Made by a program: the position numbers and the translations under genes. From Trametes villosa (lineage: Eukaryota > Basidiomycota > Agaricomycetes > Polyporales > Polyporaceae), in the NCBI GenBank assembly GCA_002964805.2, contig PUDQ02000001.1, positions 5,728,001-5,792,000 of the forward strand: DNA of 64,000 nucleotides, written 5' to 3'. A model generated the notes under the pieces. That model made no database searches and was not told where the DNA came from. It was given only the letters and a program-made list of their open reading frames with translations. Below are positions 55,101 to 64,000 of the stretch, piece after piece. Each line of letters begins with the position of its first letter. The first letter of the stretch is position 1.

Positions 55101-58100
55101 CGGCGATGCGGAGGCGCTCATGTCGGAGCATTCATTGTACGTTCACGCTTGCAAGTAGCGGCGAGGGATACGCGTCGCGTTACGGCACGCAGACACGGTG
55201 TGGGCCACTGGCAGGAGGACGCTCATAGGGTATCCAATGGGATATCCCCCTGAACCATGACTGCGAGTCGCGTCGCTTCTGATAGAGGGCGCACCTGGCC
55301 AGTGGCGGGAGACTCGTAGGGTCTGGTAGAAATCGGACCCGTAGAGGGGACCGTGGGGGAAGACGGTGCTTTCCCAGACACGATCCCACCGTGACAACGA
55401 GGACTCGGGCGGGGATGCTCGGCTAAGCCCGCAGTTAGAAGGTTTCTGTTTGATTCATTTGCGTGAGCAGGTAGAGCGGCTCCCTGACATACAGCTTACC
55501 AACTGGTATCTGGATCGCCGATTTGGGACGTAAGAATCGTGCCTTCTACCAATTGTGCTGAGATATTGCGACTCCGGTGGCCTGCAGTACCCACGATCGC
55601 AAGTAGGTTCAGACAAGGGGTCCTCTGTATCAGGGAAAGCTCTTGAGAGGCACGAGACGCTGGCCTTCGCGACCTGCAAGTGAGGCGGAATGCAGGAAAG
55701 AAAATCAGATGGGGACCCTGGCAGCTGCACGCACGGCTGTGCACCCTCGGAGGCGCAGGCGCCCCGGTCCGCGTCCACCGAGCGAGTGATGCCCCCGATT
55801 AGGCAGGTCACCAAGAACGAAAACGCCTCCCTTCCAGCGCCGCGCGCGCCTATCGCAGGATGCACGGCGGCGCAACGCCCCCGACAGCGTCTAGCAAAGC
55901 GGCGTTCAGGCGCGCCATGACGACTTTTACGGAAAGCCGGCGAGATGCACTCATGATCGTCTCTCGAGAAATGTATTGGCGGCCATTCCCGACGAGGAAG
56001 GTGCGTGGGTAGAATCCGTGGAATGGTTCCGAGAATTTGTAGACTGCCGAGTCGACCTGCAGCTGCAGCGGTTCGCGTGTGCCACAAAGCTCGACCCATG
56101 ACCAGGAGTATCTAGCAGGTCGTCTCCGAGCAAATACATTGCCTGTCTGGCTACTCAGCCGTGAGGTGCTTTCTGGAGACTATGAGGCGAGGGTCCCTCC
56201 GCTGACTCCGCAAATCCATACAAGGTGCACCTTCACGGCAGCACCATGACGATCATCCGGAGAACATCCCCATCGAGCCGCTCTCCATGCCTATTCCAAC
56301 TGTCTTCGAGGAACGATACGCATCACGAACGTCACCGCCGTCGTCGAGCTGGCTCATCACTGCCCCACATCACGTCCACCGTCCACCGTCCGCCCTCCGC
56401 CTGTCAGATCTTGTCACCGCAAGCGCCGCGTCCCCCGCCAGACCGTAGACGTGCTCGCGCGCGTACCTCACCAGCCTGCTCTCACTGGGCCCCACCGCCA
56501 GGCACGCGGGCGCCCGCGCGTACGTACCCTTGACACATCCGCGAGGCGCGCGCGGGGTTTTTTGCAGCTTGTTTGCTGCCTGCGTACGTACGCACGCAGT
56601 GGTGGCTCTCCCTCGCACTGGCATTGGCACTGGCAGGCGGTCTGCTACCGGAAGGCTACTCGAGAATGGTGGTGGCGGTGCAGCCCGCCGGCTCGCGGCC
56701 GCAGTGGGCCTTGTGCGCCGCGGTGCGAACGCCCTCATCGTTGCGGTGTTCGCCAAGGAGCGGAGGAATGGCTGCAGCTCCGAGCTCGAGGCGGAGTCGA
56801 CTCGCCTGAGCTTGCCGCCGGACACTCGATCGACGTCCGTCGGCGGAGGACGTGCATGATGGGGCACTCGCACTAAATGCACGATGATCTCTCGTAAGGC
56901 CTGACTCGAGCTCCGCCTGCGCGGGCGGCGCGCACTGCGACTGCTGATGGTGGCCATCACGCCCTCGAAACCCGCCCCCAAACGCCTTTGGGCTGCTCAG
57001 GCCGCGTACCGTCGACTGCGCAACGGCACGGCCGCCCCGTAATGGTGCGTAACAGCGGTTCTTCCGAAACTGGCTGCTGCGTAGGCGGTCACGGTAGCAC
57101 GAGGCACGTTCCGCGAGCCTCTCAACCTTCTGAGCACCAGACCGCCAGCCTCGCTCGCCTGTCAGCACAGGCTCCGCCGAAGCGCACGAAGCACATCTCT
57201 GCTCGCTGTTTGGTGATAGTGCGCAGCACCGAGCAAACCCCGCTGTGTTCGCATTCGCGTCGCCCGGGTGCGCTTCGCATGCAGATGTTCTGCAGCAGCT
57301 CGCGCAGCGGAGCGCTGCACCGCCGGCGCTGTGAACGCAGCGGGACGCCAGGCACCGGGAAGGGCGCATCAGAACGGCGAAGCGCGATCGCGCACTGCGC
57401 AGGAAGGAGCGCGCCAAGGGGGGGCGTGCGCGGGCGGAGGGGGACGGAGGACGAGGGACGCTCCCGCGACCATCGCCGGCGCCATCAGTGGGCGACAAGG
57501 ACGTGATCAATGCGCACTTCCTCGAGCGTCGAGAATCCGCGGGCGCTTCGCGCGGGGAATTTGTAGCGGTGTGTAGTTTGTCCACAAGCGGCAGGAGCGC
57601 CGCGTAGTGTGCGCGAGACCGAGGCTGGAGAAGACGCTGCCTTGTCTCGCAGGCGAGTAGTGGCGGCTTCGTGCATTCGTCGCTACAGAGAACAAGGGCT
57701 GGCCTGCCGCAAGAACAAGGTGTGGTGGTAACCGCAGCCGCTCGTCGCAAGCGGTGGGGGGAAGAGCTTTAAACGGGGGAAATGAAGGCGGGAAATGAGG
57801 GGATGCGTTACGACGCAGACGCTGCGCCTGAGGGAGAAGGCAGGCGTGTTGCTTGACGCGTAAAGGACATGGGACGGGCGCAGCGACGCGGTTGATTCAG
57901 AAGGCAATCACGCCCTGTGTCGCGCACGGACGCGACAGCTGACTGCCCCGCACGGTTCTGGGGGAGGTGGGAGCGTGCGGCGGCGCCTTCCGCGCAGTTC
58001 TGGCAGGAACAGCGGCTCGCGGGATGACGTCGCCCGTACAGCGCTGCCGTCTGTCCGTCCACATTGACGAGAGAACGCGCCCGTACGCCGGGCACCAAAG

Positions 58101-61100
58101 CAATACCCCGCGGACCTGTTGTGTAGCCTAAGTGACACTCGAACGCAGAGCGGAAGAATAGGCCGCACAGACCTGCCCTCGAGAGCCGTCGCTCGTCCAC
58201 GCGCCCCGCCTTCGCCGCCCGGATGCGCGTCGCAGTTAGGCTTTGGCGCTGCCACGGCCTCTGCGGGCACGCACACGAGAGCCCTCCCTTCTTCGCCGCC
58301 TCGTGTATCGTGCACGGTTCACGTAACGTCCCGCAGGGAAGCGCGGAAAAACGGTACGGAAATGGCGGCGTATTGTTGCGGGCTCCACCTCGTACGGAGC
58401 ACGGCCATGGGTCGGCGTGACGCAGCGGGTCAGGCCTGCCAGGCGGGACCGAGCTCGCACTCGGAGTCGCGGAGTCGCGGGCGTGACGACCGGAGATGAA
58501 GCCGCGTAGAGTGCTTGCTCGGAGGGAGCGAGGAAAGCGCATGGGCATGCGCCGCCATCTTCGGGGGCCCACAACGTTACCAGCGCGAGTCGCGGTTCTG
58601 GTCCCGTTCTGGGCGCGCCCTGTCCTTCTCTTCGTGGGAACCCGCACCTGGACGATTAAATTTGCGGGGTCACGCATGTATTTGTGGGCCACGCACGAAG
58701 CAGCAGGGTGGGCACCGGGCACCGAAGACGAAGACAATGCGGGTGCGGCACGAGAGTGTGAACGGAATTGCTGGGGGATGGGGTGCGAAGGATATGAGGC
58801 TCGCTACCGACAGGCACAGCGGTGCCGACGGGCTTGCCGCCAGGGGACGGAGCGAGGGCAGGCCGTCGCGAACGTGCTCGAAAAATAGCGGGGCGTCGCT
58901 GACGCGTTCGCCCCGTCGGAGGCTGAGCATAGACAGTGGGAGCCGCCACGGAGCCACTCCGTTCCTGGGACGGCAGAGCCGCCGCAGGCTCCTGGGAGCC
59001 TGGGAGCGCGACCGACGTGCCGAGCGCGGCCAATAGTGGACGCAGACGTGCCGCGAGCGGTCGGGCGACGGACCTCCTCGAGAGACGTTCGAGAATAGCG
59101 TGGGGCGTGGGCGCAGGGCGCAGGCGGGAGGATAAGCGAGCGGTACTGTCGAAGAAACCTGGTTTGGGCATGGAATTGGGTCGGCGTGCCCGGGCGGGCG
59201 GGATGACGCGGCAGATCGCGCGCGGAGGGGGACGTGAGAGCGCGCTGGACCCTGCGTAGGTGCTTTCCAAGTCCGTCGAGTGTAAGGTTGGGGGCTGTGT
59301 GCGAGCTTCCAGGGAACTGAGCGGGCGTGTAGGCGGGCTTTCTATGAAAGTGCGGACCATGCGGGTTGTTGGAGAGGGGACTGCGCAGTTGCATACTGCC
59401 GTCGTTTGCGTCTTGCGCCTGGTGCACGCGAGTGGGGGGAGCTGGGAGGTTCCTGGTTCCGAGGCGAATCAATACGTTGGGCGTTGACGGGTGATCTTGA
59501 TACGCCTCTCGTTTGAGAGCTCAATTTCCTATGCAGCCCAGGAGGTGTAAATGAGACCCCACTCGCACGCGGCGTAGGTGGAAAGCTGTGTTTGGTATAC
59601 AGACAAGGTCAGCCTACTATTGGATGTCGGTGAACTACTGTACATGGGTACCGCATATGAAGGTGCGACAACTTTGTGGGATGTACCGAGGACTGTGCTG
59701 ACCGAGCAGAGGGAGAGCAGTCGCCGTTGCGGAGCTGCAATCTGGATATGCGATGGGGTGAGAGCCCGTTGTGTGGATCAGATAAGCGTGGTCATCGTAT
59801 GATAGACATGAGAATGTGCGCGGGATCGCGATGAAGCCGCGGGGGATTGCGACGTCGAGCCGGACAGAAACAGATTTCGAGGAGACGCCAGGAGAAGACG
59901 CTAGGACCGATGAGGGGCGGGGACACCAGATTGGCGCGGACACAGGATGCAAGGGGTGCGATACGGAGGGAGCAGACCGCCCATGTACGGGTCGCAGAGA
60001 CGCACAGGAAATGCGGATAGAAGCGAAGACGCGTCTGTGTTTGATAGACTGAAAGTGGACATGTTAAAGTTGGTGATTAACAAGCGAGAGGGTAAGAGGA
60101 TTGTCATTGGGAGGAGGAAGCGCACCCGGAGTGGGATCGCGATAGGCGAGGCGTGGGGGCGGGCTTTGGGCCCTGATTCGCATTGGGCGTAAGGTCCGAG
60201 CGAGGATTGCTGGAAGGGGAAGATGTCCATAGCGGTGGGAGGAAGATGCGGAGGACGTGGAGGAGTGAAGTCAGAGGGTGGCAGCAGAAATTGGGCGGAG
60301 TTGTGTTCCTGGGACGGCGTTTCCGCGCAGACTGCCGCGGCGCCCTCCCACGCCTGCACGCTCCCAAGCAGCCTCCCAAAGCGGGACCGAGACGGAGGGG
60401 CTGGCCGGACGCCGATGCGCACGTCCGCACCTGCGTCCGGTGGTGCAGTGGCGCAGAGCTAAGGTCCGGGGTAGAGTGCGGGGGAAAGGAGAAGGGTCCG
60501 CGCTGGGGGCCGCGTCTGGACGCGCCGCCGGCTGGGGGGGCGGACAAACGAACTGGCGGGGGCAGGGGCGGGCGTCGCGTCTGCGTGCGGGGACCCCTGT
60601 GGCGGGCCGCGCGAGCCGGGGTAAGCGCCGCGCGGTGATTGGCCCGCCGAATGCGGGGGACAGTCAGCACGGGGGGATCAGCTGGGCGTCTGCAGGGGCG
60701 CAGAGTCCGGGGAGAGGGGTTCTCGCAGCGCACCGTCGTCCCCCTCGTCGCCCGCTCTGCTCTCACCGCCATCTCACCGACGACGAGCTGCCGTACCCGA
60801 CCCCAAGCCCGTCCAGCATCGCCCTCCGGGAGCGCGCGTCTCCAGCTGCTGCGCTACACGCAACCGCCGGGCGCAGGCTGATTGCCCGTGGCGCGCCTGC
60901 TCAATCGCAATCTCGCAAGTCCTGAATCGGTCTCCGCTTTCGCAACTCTCCCATCTCTCCCCTCCCCCGCCCACTCCTCCTTTTCTTTTCCCAGCCGTGA
61001 CAATCACGCCCCGTTCCGTTCTTTCGGCCGCCTCTCCACGTGCGGTCCTCCCTCCTGTCAAGAAAAGAAACCTGTACGTTCTATTAAGCTCGCCTGCCTC

Positions 61101-61161
61101 CTCCTTTCAGTCGCTCCCGCCCGGACTCGGCTCCCGCACACCCCCTCCCCTCCCTACCCTC
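52131..61161. other. 9-kb gene-poor region, no supported gene
   Basis: I read all frames and found no domain, membrane pattern or splice-consistent exon chain. ORFs up to 364 codons (56656-57750, -) exist but are Arg/Ala/Ser/Cys-rich, overlap ORFs on other frames and have no conserved motif. Two frames near 54650-54890 (-) look slightly more protein-like (NFTVAVEVARDPDPCEVPTR, then EGCHLCGVPSQAPVEDLLG) but cannot be extended. The last 400 bp are pyrimidine-rich and contain the 5' UTR of the next gene. No LTR, reverse transcriptase or integrase remnant was recognised. Confidence 0.5.
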
Positions 61162-64000
61162 ATGTCTCACACACCGATGGCTTACCAGGACTACTACGTC
61201 CCGCACCCACAGCACCCCCACCACCACCACGCCTCCAGCTCGTACTCCTCCCAGTCCATCACCCTCCACCACCCACACGAGCACCCAATGGCCCACCAAA
61301 TGCAGCAGCCCCCGCCGTCGCCGCCCATCCCAATCGACCCCGCCCTGGCCCTCTACCCGCCGCAATACTATGGTTACCAGCAGCCGCATCAACACATGCC
61401 GCCCCCGCCTCACTTGACGCTCTCCGCCAGCCTCTCCTCCCCGTCCTCGCATGGCTCAGAGACCGTTGGCAGCCCTCCAAACGACACCATCTCCTTCAGC
61501 GCGAACGCCAATGGCAAGCGCCCCGCATCGTCCAACAGCGTTTCAAATGACAGCCGCAAGCGCGCGCGCCAGGATGACGAGGACCCACAAAGTCCCATTA
61601 CCGAGAGAGGGGATGAGCCCAAGGCGAAGCCGACGCGCGGGTCCCGGTGCGTCAAATGTTCTGATGCCCTGAACGCCCTTTCTCACATCTCCGCAGTGCT
61701 TGCACTGTCTGCCGACGCCTCAAGATGAAGTGCGTCGGGGCAGAAAACGGGCCGCCTTGCAAGAGATGTCAGACTGGAAATCATGAATGTATATTCGAGG
61801 AGTCGAACCGCGGAAAGCGTTCCACGAAGTGAGCGTTCCCGCAATATCCCTCCGTTGTTCCTTCATTGTACTCACCTTTCCTCCCAGAAAACATGAGATC
61901 CTCACTCGTTCGTTGCGCAAGATGGAGCGGACCCTTGACACGGTCTTACGCTCTCTCGGAAACCCGAGCATAGCCTCTGGAGTGCTCTCGCGATCACCCT
62001 CCCCGACTTTGCAGACGCAGAACACGCAGGCTCTGATCAACTCGCCATCCCCGCCTCCATCCCCCGAGCGCGTGCATCACTCCTCGCACCACATCATGCC
62101 GACGTCGCCCAAGATGCACTCCCTCCCAGACAACACGCTGAATCCGTTGGGTTTACTCGCCGAAGCGAGTCTAGCAAACCGTCGCGCACAAGCAGCCGCA
62201 AAGTCGACCTCCACACCCGAATCGTCTGCTGACAGGGTCGGAGTTGCGAGCGACGTGTACTTTAAACCCGGTTCGCACCCATCTCGGCATCCCACTTGGA
62301 GTCCTTCATTGACGATACGCATGTCTTCAGGTCCCATGACGATCCTGCCCCTACGGCGGTTGTACATCGAACGGCAGGTGCAGCCGGAAATGTTGAGTTT
62401 TGTCAGCACCGAAGAGGTCGTCGCCCTCTTCAAAATGTAAGCACCACCTACCACCGGCGTGACTACCGGCGAGCGGCGTTGCTATCAATTGAAACTGACT
62501 GCGGACGTTGTAGTTACTTTGATCATATGAATGTAAGCTCAAGGGATATCCTCCGAAGAATTCACGGACTCATCCATGAGCACAGGTACATTCGCCCCTT
62601 CTCGACCCTGAGTTCCACACGCCGTCATTGGTGTGTTCCCGCTCGCCTTTCCTGCTGACCTCGAGTGCGTGTCACCGTTTGCCCACGCCGCCAGTTTGTC
62701 TGACATATTCGACTAGTCTGCGCCGTTGCCTCCCGGTTCTACGACGCACGCCCCGAATTGCACGCTAAACTGTCCGAGATCTCACGGAAGCTGACCTTCC
62801 AAGTTCCGGCCCGTGGCTACAAGTCGGTCGAAATCGTCCAAGCGTACCTCATCAACACGCTGTGGGGCAGCGGCCCCGTGCAGCGATACGAGCAGGACCA
62901 GACGTGGATGCTCCTCGGCATGGCGATTAGGTACGTTGTTTACCCGCCCCACATACACCACCACGGGCTCTCGAGACCAAATCGGGCGGCGACGATCCAT
63001 GTCTGTTCTCCTCTTTTACCTCTCGGTTCGCCGGGGGCGTACACGCGTCGATCGCCGTTTCGGTCGTGATCTGCCCACATGACGCTAACTTCGGCCTCCT
63101 CGTACAGGATGGCGACCGACCTCAATCTGCACCGCCGGTCGACGGCCGTGAGCCCGGACACGCCGGAGGGGCGCGCCCGGGACCGCGAGGTGCACAACCG
63201 CGAGCGGACATGGATCTTCTGCTTCTGCCTCGACCGCTCTTTCAGCGCGCAGATGGGCAAGCCGTATTCCATCAAGGAAGAGTGCGTCCCCTCTCTTGCT
63301 GCGCCGGGCCCCCTGGGCTGGGCTGCGCCGCGCGGGTGCTGACCGGGCTTCTCTCCCTTCTCTCCACGCTTCTGTTCCCTGATCGGCGTTGCCGGGGTGG
63401 CGTGAACGTGCTGCTGCATGTGCTCGGACGGACATGATCGCGGGCGACAGCTACATGATTCGCAACGCGTCGCAGTGGGCGCGGTCTCCCGCCGCTATCC
63501 CCTCGGACAGTGCGCTCGCGGGCTATGCGGTAAGTGCCGGGCGGAGTGTGGGGCCTGCGGAAATGAAGCTGACCGCGCCGCGCGATGCCAGGACCTACAA
63601 CGCATCTTGACGCGCAGCCTGGATCTGCTGTACTCGGGGACGACGAACTCGTCCGGCTTGCAGGTCGAGTGCGACTTTTTGCTCGTCATCAAGACGATGG
63701 AGACGCAGCTGCTCGCGTGGCACCATGAATGGCTGCACCTCCGGAGCATCAACATATGTTCGTGCCGAGCCCTTCCCTCCTCCGAATACGTATGTTAACC
63801 TTGGATAATTCCATAGCGGGCGAGCAGGACCGCATCCAGAAGTACCGGCTGCTGATCGCGAACTTCTACTTCCACTACGCGATGCTCACGATCAACGCGT
63901 TCGGGCTGCAGAACGCGCTCGAGCGGTCCGCGGTCGACATCGGCCACTTCTTCGCGCGCTGCCACTCCTCCGCGGTGTCCTGCGCACTGCTCTTGCGCGA
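61162..64000 (+). CDS. Zn2Cys6 transcription factor with fungal_trans domain, 3' end outside the window
   Basis: The start MSHTPMAYQDYYVPHPQ opens a His/Pro/Gln-rich segment. After the first intron (GTGCGT donor at 61647) the binuclear zinc cluster begins at residue 163: ACTVCRRLKMKCVGAENGPP then CKRCQTGNHECIFEE, spacing C-x2-C-x6-C-x8-C-x2-C-x6-C. A KRSTK linker and helix KHEILTRSLRKMERTLDTVL (dimerisation) follow. The fungal-specific transcription factor domain (PF04082) begins near EVVALFKIYFDHMNVHSPLL and includes DPEFHTPSLVCSRSPFLLTS, ICAVASRFYDARPELH, and RTWIFCFCLDRSFSAQMGKP. The frame is open to the right edge (AVSCALLLR), so it is partial. The closest relatives I recall are basidiomycete PriB-like regulators, described in Lentinula; that name is tentative. 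Introns are 50-170 nt; the one after SIKED has its acceptor at GCGACAG. Confidence 0.87.

Noticed and set aside
56656..57750. 364-codon minus-strand ORF in the gene desert
   Set aside because: Length is explained by high GC. It is Cys/Arg/Ala/Ser-rich, overlaps other ORFs and has no domain, start context or splice partner.
1..64000. CRISPR arrays, operons, tRNA and rRNA genes
   Set aside because: None expected or seen. Repeats present are tandem or dispersed without regular spacers, and I found no convincing tRNA B-box with a matching cloverleaf by eye. A tRNAscan-SE run would settle the tRNA question.

Overview
The window looks like nuclear DNA of a filamentous basidiomycete, most likely an agaricomycete and probably a polypore. 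Protein-coding genes are split by many short introns (mostly 48-80 nt, GTRNGT donors, CTRAC/CTGAC branch sites, CAG/TAG acceptors). Several families are typical of mushrooms: a Plavaka/Tnp2-type CACTA transposase, a WD40 protein with a C-terminal membrane anchor, a long-tailed arrestin, and a PriB-like Zn2Cys6 regulator. The organism call is inference from gene content; no rRNA or other species marker is present. I found no tRNA, rRNA or CRISPR array by eye.

Layout. 1-7.7 kb is an accessory zone of lineage-specific genes: two unrecognised proteins, a WD40 membrane protein with a 65-bp-period tandem repeat at its 5' end, an LRR-like protein and a small coiled-coil protein. 8.0-12.2 kb is a Plavaka-type DNA transposon gene, followed by 1.1 kb of GAGCTC-rich and GAACAGG-rich repeats. 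From 13.4 to 49.1 kb lies a conserved gene-dense block: PDHA1, COA1, COG6, an integrase-family remnant, heat shock factor, an LDB19-like arrestin, ATG9, IML2, an IRS4/TAX4-like EH protein, dephospho-CoA kinase, SCD6, PGS1, D-aminoacyl-tRNA deacylase, a PPIL1-type cyclophilin and CDC4. An intronless FAD monooxygenase sits at 51-52 kb. It is followed by about 9 kb with no supportable gene, and then the 5' part of a Zn2Cys6 transcription factor that runs off the right edge.

How the genes relate. There are no operons. Genes are arranged singly, with five close head-to-head pairs (COA1/COG6, arrestin/ATG9, IML2/IRS4-like, SCD6/PGS1, DTD1/PPIL1) separated by 167-461 bp, so shared promoters are likely. 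Several products act in mitochondria (PDHA1, COA1, PGS1, probably dephospho-CoA kinase) or in membrane traffic and autophagy (COG6, arrestin, ATG9, IRS4-like). I read this as ordinary housekeeping synteny and not as a pathway cluster.

The most unusual signals are: (1) a ~90-bp element present in two different introns of SCD6, with a hairpin kept by a compensatory base pair; (2) an intron in the coiled-coil gene made of a tandem copy of the neighbouring exon; (3) a short helical motif repeated at least six times in the disordered tail of the arrestin; (4) palindromic repeat arrays after the transposase. Exon boundaries were worked out by hand from reading frame and splice signals; RNA evidence would be decisive.
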